Virus record (IMG/VR): IMGVR_UViG_3300042321_001619
Coordinates: 1 to 36,179 of that record
Length of the DNA: 36,179 bases
Strand: one strand, 5' to 3'
Source: a virus
Shown: positions 27,169 through 33,968 of the stretch, one piece after another
How positions within the stretch are numbered: position 1 is the first letter of the stretch
Layout: each line of letters opens with the position of its first letter
Position numbers and translations under genes: made by a program
Notes under the pieces: generated by a model
What the model saw: the letters and a program-made list of their open reading frames with translations, nothing else
Database searches by the model: none
What the model was told of the DNA's origin: nothing

Positions 27169-28378
27169 AGAACCGCGGATCCTGCATCGCCCTGTAGGCA
27201 GCAGGATCCACCGCCGACTGCTCCACCCTCCGCAGCGCCTCGATCCGCTGGCGCTGCTCAGCCACCGCTGCCGCCATCGCCCGATTCTCGGGGTTGCGTG
27301 CGGCCATTCGCTCCATTAGCTCCAGCTCATCGGCCATCGCCGCCACTGCCGGATCCTGGGCCTGGGGCTCAGCCAGCAGCAGCGCCAGACGCCCGGCCTC
27401 AGCCACGCAGGCCTCGACAACAACTGGCAGGATTCGATCCTCACGGGCGCCGCCTCGAGCTGTGCAGAGCCGATGCCTGCACCGCCACCAGGCAACGCCA
27501 TTCGAGGTGTTCCGCCGCAGCAGATGGCCGCATGATCTGCACCGCAGCAGCCCCGTAAGTGCATGAGCCACTTCGGTGCTGCTGGCGTTTCTGAATCGAT
27601 TGGTCGGCCGCCGCAGCAGATCAGCGAGCTCCCGCCAGTCCTGTTCGCTGATCAGTGCCGGGTGCTGGTCGCAGAGGATCTCGCCCCAGCGCTGGCCCCA
27701 GCCCTTGCCTGACTTCTTGTCGAGGTGGTGGCCGATGTGCCCGCGGATCACGGGATTCACGAACCAGGCCTGCAGGCTGGTGGCGGCCGGCGTCCAGCTG
27801 CACCACCCCGGCAGCGTGCGTGAGACTGCCGCGAAGCTCCCCAGCCGGCGCAGATCCCGCAGCACCCGCAGCGCCTGGGGCCACTGCTCAGGGTGCGGCT
27901 GCAGCCGGTGCCCTGGGCCTGCCTGGTAGCCGAACGGTTTGCGCCGGCGCAGGTGGCGGCCCTCGGCACGGTAGACGGCGAACTGTCGCCGCAGCCTCAG
28001 GCTCAGCATGCGGGACTCCATCTCTGCCAGGCCGGTCTGCAGCCGGGCCATCAGGAATCCCTGGGGTGTGACTGTCTCGATCGCCCCGCCGTCCAGGGCT
28101 CGGACAGTGACGCCTTGGGCCTCGCACTGGGTTAGGAGGGTGTCGGTGTAGGCCGCGTCACGCCCGAGCCGGTCCACGCGGGTCACAAGCAGCTCGCGGA
28201 CCTGCCCGGCCCGGACCATCGCCATCACTTCCAGTAGGCCATCGCGGTCCGTGCTCCGTCCGGTCTCGATGTCAGTGATTACCCGGCTGCAGCCGGCAGC
28301 ATCGAGGCGGCTGACCTGAGCAGGGAGGCTGTCCGCTTGATCCTCCTTGCTGACCCGGGCGTAGCCGATGACGTGCAT
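27059..28378 (-). CDS. Large serine recombinase (integrase)
   Basis: This 439-residue protein is a serine site-specific recombinase. It opens MHVIGYARVSKEDQ with catalytic Ser10, and has Arg67, Asp69, Arg70 and Arg73 in RVDRLGRD. The long helix starts near 104 (PQGFLMARLQTGLAEMESR). Recombinase domain residues are about 145-260. A zinc ribbon uses Cys280, Cys283, Cys300 and Cys305, followed by a coiled coil (about 330-400). It resembles the XisF/large-serine type found in cyanobacterial elements, a family-level inference. It most likely integrates and excises this phage. The gene lies between the P1 operon and the early minus operon, the usual place for an attP next to the integrase start. 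Confidence 0.92.
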   Translation of the reverse strand: MHVIGYARVSKEDQADSLPAQVSRLDAAGCSRVITDIETGRSTDRDGLLEVMAMVRAGQVRELLVTRVDRLGRDAAYTDTLLTQCEAQGVTVRALDGGAIETVTPQGFLMARLQTGLAEMESRMLSLRLRRQFAVYRAEGRHLRRRKPFGYQAGPGHRLQPHPEQWPQALRVLRDLRRLGSFAAVSRTLPGWCSWTPAATSLQAWFVNPVIRGHIGHHLDKKSGKGWGQRWGEILCDQHPALISEQDWRELADLLRRPTNRFRNASSTEVAHALTGLLRCRSCGHLLRRNTSNGVAWWRCRHRLCTARGGAREDRILPVVVEACVAEAGRLALLLAEPQAQDPAVAAMADELELMERMAARNPENRAMAAAVAEQRQRIEALRRVEQSAVDPAAYRAMQDPRFFTSGSPQDQRTVMQAVLRSVTVGERGDPIEPLSRSS

Positions 28379-28477
28379 AGGATCGGCCCAGAACGGACTG
28401 AGAGCCTACCCTGCGCTATGGATTCGTTTTCCTTAGATACCGGCAGCAGAGCGCACAGGGAATCGGTACCCTGAACC
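28379..28477. other. Intergenic gap beside recombinase start; attP candidate region
   Basis: A 99-base gap between divergent genes. Large serine integrases usually act on an attP of about 50 bp close to their own gene, so this gap is the best place to look. I see only a short GGTACC palindrome and no convincing long inverted repeat. No host gene fragment is visible here. Confidence 0.3.
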
Positions 28478-28684
28478 ATGCACATCCCCACCACCGAACT
28501 GGTGATCCGCGACGGGCAGCCGACCTGGCTGGTGCAGTGGCAGGGGGTCGAGGCCGTCAGTGCCAGCCGTCACGCGGCGCTGCGGTCGTTTCGCTGGAAA
28601 TGCCAACGCCGCGGACTGCAGCTCCCTGGTGGGAACGAGCAGCCGCGGCGGGGGCCTTCGGAGTGTGATGAGCCGGGGGTTTAG
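28478..28684 (+). CDS. Small basic protein divergent from recombinase
   Basis: This 68-residue ORF encodes MHIPTTELVIRDGQPTWLVQ, continuing WQGVEAVSASRHAALRSFRW. It is Arg-rich at the C-terminus. Its position next to the integrase recalls recombination directionality factors, but no motif supports that role. The 3' end overlaps the convergent minus operon by 4 bases. Confidence 0.5.
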   Translation: MHIPTTELVIRDGQPTWLVQWQGVEAVSASRHAALRSFRWKCQRRGLQLPGGNEQPRRGPSECDEPGV

Positions 28685-28899
28685 GGGGTAGGGTCGAGTT
28701 CGGTGGCGATGGCAGCGAGTTGGCGGCGATCGTGTGTCAGGTGAGGCGCAGCGGCATGAAGGGCGGCGGCGATGCAGACTTCCTGCCAGTTGTCCTCCAG
28801 GGGACCCAGCAGCTCGTAGCGATCGTCGAACGCGGTCACGATGGCTTGGGCTGCTGGGGAAAGGACCATTTTCGTGGGGTCAGGAAATTGGTCAGCCAC
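28681..28899 (-). CDS. Small helical protein, last gene of minus operon
   Basis: This 72-residue ORF starts at GTG 28899 (VADQFPDPTKMVLSPAAQAI) because GTGGCTGA overlaps the previous stop at 28892-28894. It is helical and contains DNWQEVCIAAALHAAAPH. ATG at 28869 would give a shorter form. No domain is known. It is the distal end of the minus-strand operon. Confidence 0.55.
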   Translation of the reverse strand: MADQFPDPTKMVLSPAAQAIVTAFDDRYELLGPLEDNWQEVCIAAALHAAAPHLTHDRRQLAAIATELDPTP

Positions 28900-29263
28900 G
28901 GTCGGCCTCCTGGCAGAGGTTGAACGCCACCGCGCTAGCCTCGGGGGACTTGGGGTAGCGATCGCGCAACCACTTGGCCACTTCACTAAGCACGTCTTCG
29001 GCCGCCGCCCTGCTTGTCTTGGCAAGGGTGATAACCGTGGCCACCCTCTCCACCAGCGACCCGCCATCTGTCAAGGATTCCTTGACGGTTGGCCTCGCCT
29101 CAGCACTGGCGGCGCGGAGTTCGTCCATGGCGGTATCTTCGTATGCAGCCTCCAGCGCCTCCACCCGCCGAACGATGGCATCAGTGCAGAACCTGTGGCT
29201 CTCGGCCTGCTCCAGCTGGGCGGCCTCCAGGGCTTCGATGCGGTCTCGAATTGGGCCAGTCAT
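28892..29263 (-). CDS. Coiled-coil protein
   Basis: This 123-residue protein starts MTGPIRDRIEALEAAQLEQA and has two coiled-coil helices, the second beginning RRVEALEAAYEDTAMDELRA. It ends WLRDRYPKSPEASAVAFNL. Upstream in-frame sequence is Pro/His-rich and not protein-like, so ATG at 29263 is chosen. Function unknown. Confidence 0.65.
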   Translation of the reverse strand: MTGPIRDRIEALEAAQLEQAESHRFCTDAIVRRVEALEAAYEDTAMDELRAASAEARPTVKESLTDGGSLVERVATVITLAKTSRAAAEDVLSEVAKWLRDRYPKSPEASAVAFNLCQEADRG

Positions 29264-29294
29264 GGTTGGGTTTCCGTGGTGATGTGGTGAGTGA

Positions 29295-29474
29295 TCAGGC
29301 CGCAGCCAACCGGCGAGCGGTGGTCTGTGAGCAGCCCAACCGCTCAGCGATGGCGCGGTACGTGAGCCCATCGCGGCGCCACCTGCGAGCGCGTTGCTGA
29401 CGGGACTCTGTGGCCCACAACAGGAACAGGACAGGGAAAAACAGCAAGGCCAGGATGGTGCAGATGGTGGTCAT
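29295..29474 (-). CDS. Single-TM protein with C-terminal helix-turn-helix
   Basis: This 59-residue protein starts MTTICTILALLFFPVLFLLW (membrane segment), then a basic linker (ESRQQRARRWRRDG), and ends with an HTH: LTYRAIAERLGCSQTTARRL. The order membrane then HTH matches the 19653 protein. It lies downstream of promoter element P2 (-10 at 29528-29533). A longer version from GTG 29510 is possible. It may be a tethered DNA-binding protein. Its family is not recognised. Confidence 0.65.
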   Translation of the reverse strand: MTTICTILALLFFPVLFLLWATESRQQRARRWRRDGLTYRAIAERLGCSQTTARRLAAA

Positions 29475-29527
29475 GGCAATGGTGGCGAGTGGATGGCCAG
29501 CGCCGCGCACGGGCTGCTGGTGATGAA

Positions 29528-29557
29528 ATCATACCGGGTGGGTTCCGGTTCTGCACC
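29528..29557 (-). promoter_or_regulatory. Phage promoter-like element P2
   Basis: On the minus strand the element reads GGTGCAGAACCGG, then after 11 bases TATGAT. It faces the membrane-HTH gene at 29295-29474. The sequence matches P3 at every one of the first 17 positions. Spacing from box to hexamer is identical in the three copies. Confidence 0.7.
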
Positions 29558-29648
29558 CTAGGGGGTGGGGATTGGCAGGGCGTGGGCGGAATGGGTGGGT
29601 CATGCCCGCCCCTCCTGCCGCAGCTCGGTGGCGAGGGGGTTGGGGCGG

Positions 29649-29723
29649 TCATGAAAACGACAGCAATAGGAACAGAAGGCCCAGAAGGAACAGCAACTCC
29701 AGAAAGAACAGCAACTCGTGCAT
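29649..29723 (-). CDS. 24-residue Leu/Phe-rich membrane peptide (candidate)
   Basis: ATG at 29723 opens a 24-residue peptide that begins MHELLFFLELLFLLGLLFLL and ends SFS. It would span the membrane once. The DNA contains an imperfect tandem repeat (two copies of GAACAGCAACTC on the plus strand). The stop overlaps a following ATG (ATGA). Translation is not proven; no clear ribosome site is visible. Confidence 0.4.
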   Translation of the reverse strand: MHELLFFLELLFLLGLLFLLLSFS

Positions 29724-29754
29724 CACTGAGTGCCGGGGGATAGGGGTGGGGTTG

Positions 29755-29997
29755 TCATTTGCTAGGCAACCGATGCGGAAGGATTTTCCATAGCCTGGGC
29801 TCGATTTCAATCACTGCTGAGCACTGGCGTAGCAGACGGGCTGCAGTTGCTGCGCCAAGCGCGAAAACCTGCCCCCGTGCGTTATGCGTCCTGCCATTTG
29901 GCCATAGCCTTTCAGCAAGCATATTGGCACGCAAAGTAGTTACACCTTCGTTGTGCATCGCAGCAACCTCTAGCAATACGGAGTTCGCAGTTTTCAC
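29755..29997 (-). CDS. Small winged-helix-like protein
   Basis: This 80-residue ORF starts MKTANSVLLEVAAMHNEGVT and contains LRANMLAERLWPNGRTHNAR and AATAARLLRQCSAVIEIEPR. The helix-helix-strand pattern resembles a small winged helix with a preserved AERLWP turn. It is somewhat less GC-rich than its neighbours. Its start overlaps the upstream stop by 4 bases (ATGA). Function unknown, DNA binding possible. Confidence 0.6.
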   Translation of the reverse strand: MKTANSVLLEVAAMHNEGVTTLRANMLAERLWPNGRTHNARGQVFALGAATAARLLRQCSAVIEIEPRLWKILPHRLPSK

Positions 29998-30317
29998 CCC
30001 ACCTCCGCACCGGGCACCGGTAGGGCGTGGTGGGGGAGCCAGTGCCGGTAATGAGCCTGGCTGTCGTCAAGCTCCCACGATTCGTGCTGGTGGCACCACC
30101 ACCAGCACCTCCCCTCCGCATCGCAATCCTCCGGCCCCGGCAGCCGCTCAGCGACGGGCACCGGCCCGATGGTGGGGCGGCCCCACAGCTCTAGGGCGCG
30201 GCGCATGGCTGGCACTGGATCGCCATTAAACACGTCCGCCAGGTCGTAGAGATCCTCGTCCGTCGGCCGCCCCTGCGGCTCAGGCTGTGCCAGGGCCGTC
30301 CGGTAATCAGTGCTCAT
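29994..30317 (-). CDS. DUF551-like protein
   Basis: The 107-residue protein contains DLADVFNGDPVPAMRRALEL followed by PVPVAERLPGPEDCDAEGRC, then WWW and a HYRHWLPHHALPVP end. This corresponds to the DUF551 pattern 'V-x-ERLP-x-x-x' and 'HW-P-x-x-x-LP-P'. Many phages carry such proteins, often in strings of accessory genes. Its biochemical role is not known. Confidence 0.75.
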   Translation of the reverse strand: MSTDYRTALAQPEPQGRPTDEDLYDLADVFNGDPVPAMRRALELWGRPTIGPVPVAERLPGPEDCDAEGRCWWWCHQHESWELDDSQAHYRHWLPHHALPVPGAEVG

Positions 30318-30592
30318 CGTTGATCTCCAGAGTGGGTGAATCCATCCAACCAGTCCGCCACCGAACTGGACCCACCGTGGCGCTCCCTGAGCACCTGCCC
30401 CAGCTCAGCAGCGACGCTGCGGGCGACACCAGAGCATGTCTCGCAGGGCTTAGAGCACCGGGCCGGCATGGGGCAGGCGGCCAGGGATAACCGGGTGGAC
30501 AGCGGTGGTGGGCGCCGGGCCTGATCACTGGTGACAGGCGCGGTGGCGATGCGGGCCATGGCCTGCTGGGTGGGGGTGGTGAGGGTGATCAT
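30314..30592 (-). CDS. Cys-containing small protein
   Basis: The 92-residue product starts MITLTTPTQQAMARIATAPV and has a central CPMPARCSKPCETC cluster, suggesting metal binding. A C-terminal helix follows (RSVAAELGQVLRERHGG). It overlaps both flanking genes by 4 bases (ATGA). No family is recognised. Confidence 0.55.
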   Translation of the reverse strand: MITLTTPTQQAMARIATAPVTSDQARRPPPLSTRLSLAACPMPARCSKPCETCSGVARSVAAELGQVLRERHGGSSSVADWLDGFTHSGDQR

Positions 30593-30732
30593 CGGGGGGT
30601 GGGGTTGTGGATCCGGTCATTCACGATCCGCCGCAGCAGATCGTTCATCCCCTCGCCAGGGCGGAGCTGGCGGCGGAGGGCCTCGACCTCGGGGAGGGTG
30701 AGGACGATGGTTAGGCGGCGGGTTTCGGTCAT
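30589..30732 (-). CDS. Small ribbon-helix-helix-like protein
   Basis: This 47-residue ORF encodes MTETRRLTIVLTLPEVEALR and continues with RRQLRPGEGMNDLLRRIVND. A short strand followed by two helices and a basic end is the pattern of ribbon-helix-helix DNA-binding proteins, such as Arc/CopG. It overlaps the methyltransferase stop and the next start (ATGA). It is shorter than the usual ORF threshold but well placed. Confidence 0.6.
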   Translation of the reverse strand: MTETRRLTIVLTLPEVEALRRQLRPGEGMNDLLRRIVNDRIHNPTPR

Positions 30733-31712
30733 GGTGTGGTGAGGGTGAGAAGTGACGGCTGCTCCGTGCCGATACAGGCCGGGGACAGCCAGAGCCGTTC
30801 GCGGCGACCGTTAATCGGGTTGACGCTGTAGCCAGCCCCTCGGCCCGCTTTGCCCTCGGTGACGCTCCAGCCGTGGGCCAGCAGGGCGTCGTGCTCATCG
30901 TCGTAGCCGCAGAGGATGATCCGCAGCTCTCGCGGCGCAGCAGTGCACCACTCGCGCACGCCAACGGCAACATCACCGCCGGCATGAGCGTACAGATCGC
31001 CGCTGGTGGCGTAGGGCGGGTCGAGGAAGACGGCGCGGCTGCCGTCTCCACCGGTGCCAGATCGGGTGACAGATGGCTTGACCACCCGCTCCCATGATCC
31101 GCAGGTGACCCGAACCCGATGCAGCCGATCCGTCAAGGCCTGCATGTAAGCCCGCAGCTGGCCTTGCCCTGCGTCGCCCAGGTGGGGCAACTCTCGGTTG
31201 ACGCCTTGCCCTGCGTCGCCCAGGTGGGGCAACTTTCGGTTGACGCCGCGCCCTGCGTTGCCCACTTTCCGCAGGTGGCCGTCTACCACCCGCCACGGGC
31301 CAGGGCCGAATGGGTCGCCGATCCCGCAGGCCAGGACATAGAGCCACCAGCCGGCGGCCTTCGCATCGTGCGCCTCGGGGTCGCCCTCCAGCCACGCCAC
31401 CAGATCAGGCGTGCGGCGTTCCTGCAGCCACGCCAGGCGGGCGTGATAGTCGATCTCAGCCACCGGTCCCCACGCTGCAGCGGCGACGGCATCAGGGCTC
31501 AGCTGGATTGACCGCCAGGTGTTGACCAGCCAGCCGTCAGCATCGTTCAGGGTTTCGACCCGGCGCCCCTTGAATGACGGCCTGGCCAGCAGCACGGCGG
31601 CTGATCCGGCGAATGGCTCGACGTACCCCGACGGGTCGCCTAGAGCCTGCCAGATTCGTGGTGCGGCGCGGCGCTTGCCGCCGAAGTATGGGAACGGCGC
31701 GGCGAGACTCAT
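30729..31712 (-). CDS. D12-class adenine-specific DNA methyltransferase
   Basis: The 327-residue protein is a Dam-like N6-adenine methyltransferase. It has the FGGK motif (10-13), the SAM-binding VEPFAGS (31-37), and catalytic DPPY (231-234) in the D12 alpha order. A region of about 34 residues (151-184) is a tandem repeat of roughly 14 residues (NRKLPHLGDAGQGV) inserted before the catalytic half. It may protect phage DNA from host restriction or alter regulation. No partner restriction enzyme is seen, so it is probably an orphan. Its start overlaps the upstream HTH gene's stop. Confidence 0.9.
   Translation of the reverse strand: MSLAAPFPYFGGKRRAAPRIWQALGDPSGYVEPFAGSAAVLLARPSFKGRRVETLNDADGWLVNTWRSIQLSPDAVAAAAWGPVAEIDYHARLAWLQERRTPDLVAWLEGDPEAHDAKAAGWWLYVLACGIGDPFGPGPWRVVDGHLRKVGNAGRGVNRKLPHLGDAGQGVNRELPHLGDAGQGQLRAYMQALTDRLHRVRVTCGSWERVVKPSVTRSGTGGDGSRAVFLDPPYATSGDLYAHAGGDVAVGVREWCTAAPRELRIILCGYDDEHDALLAHGWSVTEGKAGRGAGYSVNPINGRRERLWLSPACIGTEQPSLLTLTTP
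31162..31264 (-). repeat. 42-bp coding tandem repeat inside the methyltransferase
   Basis: Two 42-bp units (31162-31203 and 31204-31245) differ at one base, followed by a partial third unit. Each unit is 14 codons, so copy-number changes keep the frame and would lengthen the loop between the SAM-binding and catalytic halves. Confidence 0.9.
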
Positions 31713-32032
31713 CCCATCCCCCTCAACCCATGCACCCGATACCCGCCCCAGCCGGTGGTGATGTCGGCCAGGCCGGCGGCGGCCACGGCATTCACCCGGC
31801 GCGACACGGTGGACTGATCACAGCCCCACGCCTCGCGCAGAGTGGCGGTGGACGCGACGCCACAGCCGCCGGTGAGCACCCGGATGTGCAGGTAGTCCAT
31901 CAGCACCCGATCGCTGATCGTGCGGCGCATGGCCACCAGCTGGCGGATCGGCATGGCAGCCGGGCGCTGGGCCTCCATGCGGAGCTGGGCCAGCACGGTC
32001 TCGGCGGCGATGCGGAGTTTCGTAGCGCTCAT
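31709..32032 (-). CDS. Winged-helix/HTH DNA-binding protein
   Basis: This 107-residue protein has a C-terminal HTH (REAWGCDQSTVSRRVNAVAA followed by AGLADITTGWGGYRVHG). That resembles MarR- or replication-initiator-like winged helices that read DNA and finish with a hairpin. It is placed between the methyltransferase and small ORFs in the early operon, so a regulator is likely. It overlaps its neighbours (ATGA both sides). Confidence 0.65.
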   Translation of the reverse strand: MSATKLRIAAETVLAQLRMEAQRPAAMPIRQLVAMRRTISDRVLMDYLHIRVLTGGCGVASTATLREAWGCDQSTVSRRVNAVAAAGLADITTGWGGYRVHGLRGMG

Positions 32033-32244
32033 CGCAGATCCTCCCGCAGCATCCGCGCTGCGTCGTGCGCCGACAGCCGGCCCTCATTGCGCTGGTGCAT
32101 CACCAGCAGCTCAGCGGCCAGATGCTCGATTACGGCAGCCACGCCACGGCGGCGGGCGGAGGCGTCGGGCCAGGCCTGCAGTGCATCGTTGAAGGCCTCT
32201 TCATAGGCCACGGTGCAGCGGCATAGCAGGGTGTTGTCAGGCAT
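32029..32244 (-). CDS. Small helical protein
   Basis: The 71-residue ORF starts MPDNTLLCRCTVAYEEAFND and ends LSAHDAARMLREDLR. The upstream in-frame sequence is Trp/Arg/Pro-rich and not convincing, so ATG 32244 is chosen. The start overlaps the preceding stop by 4-8 bases. No domain identified. Confidence 0.55.
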   Translation of the reverse strand: MPDNTLLCRCTVAYEEAFNDALQAWPDASARRRGVAAVIEHLAAELLVMHQRNEGRLSAHDAARMLREDLR

Positions 32245-32368
32245 CACTCCCCTCCCCCACCAACCGCTCACACAGCGCCCACCACAGCGACGTGGCCAGG
32301 GTGGCGGTGCCGACAATGACCAGCACGGCAATGATCTCGACCATGCCGGCGAGGATGCAGAGGGTCAT
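32237..32368 (-). CDS. Small single-TM protein
   Basis: A 43-residue ORF starts MTLCILAGMVEIIAVLVIVG after a strong ribosome site (GGAGGGGAGG). It contains one membrane segment of about 27 residues and a short acidic tail. It overlaps genes on both sides. It could be a small host-membrane modulator; no family is recognised. Confidence 0.6.
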   Translation of the reverse strand: MTLCILAGMVEIIAVLVIVGTATLATSLWWALCERLVGEGSDA

Positions 32369-32556
32369 GGCCTCCCCTCCCTGCAAACCCAATTTCCGCA
32401 CCAGTCGTCAGGGCTGACAGGCGGCCACTTACCGCCGCGTGGGCCGAGCTGCGGCGGGTTGGCGTGGCAGGTTGTCAGGTCGTCGCACTGATGCGGCCTG
32501 CTGTAGCGGCAGTTGGAGCAGGCCTGCTGCTCCAAGGGGGTGTACGTGTAGCTCAT
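32365..32556 (-). CDS. Cys-rich zinc-binding-like small protein
   Basis: This 63-residue protein shows MSYTYTPLEQQACSNCRYSR, later CDDLTTCHANPPQ, and PVSPDDWCGNWVC. The arrangement of CxxC near the start with later Cys and a WCG-type end recurs in small phage proteins that likely bind zinc. It overlaps neighbours by 4 bases. Role unknown. Confidence 0.65.
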   Translation of the reverse strand: MSYTYTPLEQQACSNCRYSRPHQCDDLTTCHANPPQLGPRGGKWPPVSPDDWCGNWVCREGRP

Positions 32557-32831
32557 GCCTCTGCCTCCCTGACCTGCTGCCGGAGCGCCCGCAGCAGCAC
32601 CGCCGTGGGGGATTCGCGGAGCATCGCCAGCTGGTGGTCGATCAACACGATCACGCGAGCTCGCATGATCTCCCCGCCTTCCCGTATGGCGGCCTGCAAC
32701 GCTGGTGCTTCGTGCAAGGCCTCAGTGGCACGGGCGACGGCGGCCTGTTCGGCGGCGAGGGCCTGTTGGTCGGTTTCGATTCGGGCTAGCAGGTCGTCAA
32801 GCTGCTGGCGGATGGTGTCGATGCGTTGCAT
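32553..32831 (-). CDS. Coiled-coil protein downstream of SSB
   Basis: The 92-residue protein starts MQRIDTIRQQLDDLLARIET and is helical throughout, with a long N-terminal coiled coil (EQAAVARATEALHEAPALQA) and a helix LAMLRESPTAVLLRAL near the end. It lies 4 bases after the SSB stop. Function unknown, possibly an assembly partner of the DNA metabolism genes. Confidence 0.6.
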   Translation of the reverse strand: MQRIDTIRQQLDDLLARIETDQQALAAEQAAVARATEALHEAPALQAAIREGGEIMRARVIVLIDHQLAMLRESPTAVLLRALRQQVREAEA

Positions 32832-32835
32832 GGGT

Positions 32836-33294
32836 CTAAAAAGGAACGTCGTCTTCGTTGATGTCGCCGCCCAGTGGGGCTGAGTTCCATGCAGGCGCGG
32901 CGGGCTGAGCTGGCGCTGCTTGGCGAGCTGGAGCAGGGGCCTGCTGCTGAGCCGGTGCGTCGCTGCCGGATCCCTGCTCGCTGTCTTTCTTCGAGCCCAT
33001 CAGCTCCAGCCGATCGACGCGAATCACGACCTTTGAGCGCTTCTCGCCGGTCGTGCGGTCGGTCCAGCTCTCGATGCGAACTGAGCCGATCACGCCGATC
33101 AGCGAGCCCTTGCGCACGCAATCAGCCGCCACCTGGGCCTGCTTGCCCCAGATCTCCAGGTTGAACCAGTCGGGATCTTCATCCCGCTTCATCCGGTTCA
33201 CCGCCAGGGTGAGGTTTGCCACCATCGTGCCGGTCTCGAAGTAACGAACTTCGGGATCGCGGCCGGCGCGGCCTGTGAGTGTGATGCAGTTCAT
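32836..33294 (-). CDS. ssb: Single-stranded DNA-binding protein
   Basis: The 152-residue protein has an SSB OB-fold at about 1-100: MNCITLTGRAGRDPEVRYFE, VANLTLAVNRM, and DWFNLEIWGKQAQVAADCVR then GSLIGVIGSV. A Gln/Pro/Ala-rich tail follows and the protein ends in the acidic tip DDVPF, which recruits partner proteins. It protects single-stranded DNA in replication and recombination. It lies directly downstream of the recombination genes in the early operon. Confidence 0.95.
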   Translation of the reverse strand: MNCITLTGRAGRDPEVRYFETGTMVANLTLAVNRMKRDEDPDWFNLEIWGKQAQVAADCVRKGSLIGVIGSVRIESWTDRTTGEKRSKVVIRVDRLELMGSKKDSEQGSGSDAPAQQQAPAPARQAAPAQPAAPAWNSAPLGGDINEDDVPF

Positions 33295-33330
33295 GGTGAA
33301 AAGGGGTAAGGAACCGGCTATGCAGCCCAG

Positions 33331-33966
33331 TCAGGCAGACCAGGAGGCAGGCAAGTCGTCAGGGTCTTCGGCTGGCTCAGGCGCCGGGTTGCACTTCGCC
33401 ACGGTTTCAGGGCTGATCCCGTTGGCGATGATCCGCTGCAGCACCTCGCGGGGGAGATCGGTCAGCTTCGAGGCATCACCACCGCTGACCAGCTGGCAGA
33501 ACGCGGTGATGCCCTCGAACGTCAGGCCAGCCGCCACGCAGGCATCAGCGGCTGGCTTCACCGGGTCAACAGGCGGGGCCATCTTGAGCGGCTGCACTTT
33601 GTAGGGCGAGCGCTTTTGGCGGGTCACGGTGAGCGCAATACTCAGCGGACTGTCGAGGCCGGACAGGTGCGAGATCCGGATTCCACCAACCTGGATGCCG
33701 CCGTACGTGACGCTCGGGTCGCGAAACAGGGTGATGCCCCGGCCCACGTACTCCTTGGCATCGGCGCCCCAGGCAGCCACCAGGACCCGCCTCATGGATT
33801 TGCACGGATACCACGGTTTCCCTTGGTCGCCTTCATAGCTGATCGCTACCGGCTGATCTGCTGTGCCTGCTGAGACGTTCGTGATCGTGATTGTCAGCGG
33901 TCCGGCGATCAGGTCGTCTGTTGTCAGCTGGTTCGACTTCGCCGCCAGCGTTGGTGTCATGTCCAT
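33331..33966 (-). CDS. Recombination-associated protein of unknown function
   Basis: The 211-residue protein starts near MTPTLAAKSNQLTTDDLIAG and has VAISYEGDQGKPWYPCKSMR, YVGRGITLFRDPSVTYGGIQ, and GGIRISHLSGL. Related sequences occur in many phages next to exonucleases. The beta-rich middle may be an OB-like fold, followed by an Ala-rich linker and a helical tail. Because no RecT- or Redbeta-like protein is visible in the window, it is a candidate for the annealing or loading role. That is inference. It sits between exonuclease and SSB, 3 bases after the exonuclease stop. Confidence 0.65.
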   Translation of the reverse strand: MDMTPTLAAKSNQLTTDDLIAGPLTITITNVSAGTADQPVAISYEGDQGKPWYPCKSMRRVLVAAWGADAKEYVGRGITLFRDPSVTYGGIQVGGIRISHLSGLDSPLSIALTVTRQKRSPYKVQPLKMAPPVDPVKPAADACVAAGLTFEGITAFCQLVSGGDASKLTDLPREVLQRIIANGISPETVAKCNPAPEPAEDPDDLPASWSA

Positions 33967-33968
33967 GA

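Noticed and set aside
29344-29652. Minus-strand ORF of about 102 codons starting with ATGA overlap after the micropeptide
   Set aside because: Pro/His/Arg-rich, covers promoter P2 and most of the membrane-HTH gene in another frame; not protein-like.
31162-31264. Tandem repeat considered as a CRISPR array
   Set aside because: Units are directly joined without unique spacers and are in frame inside a methyltransferase.
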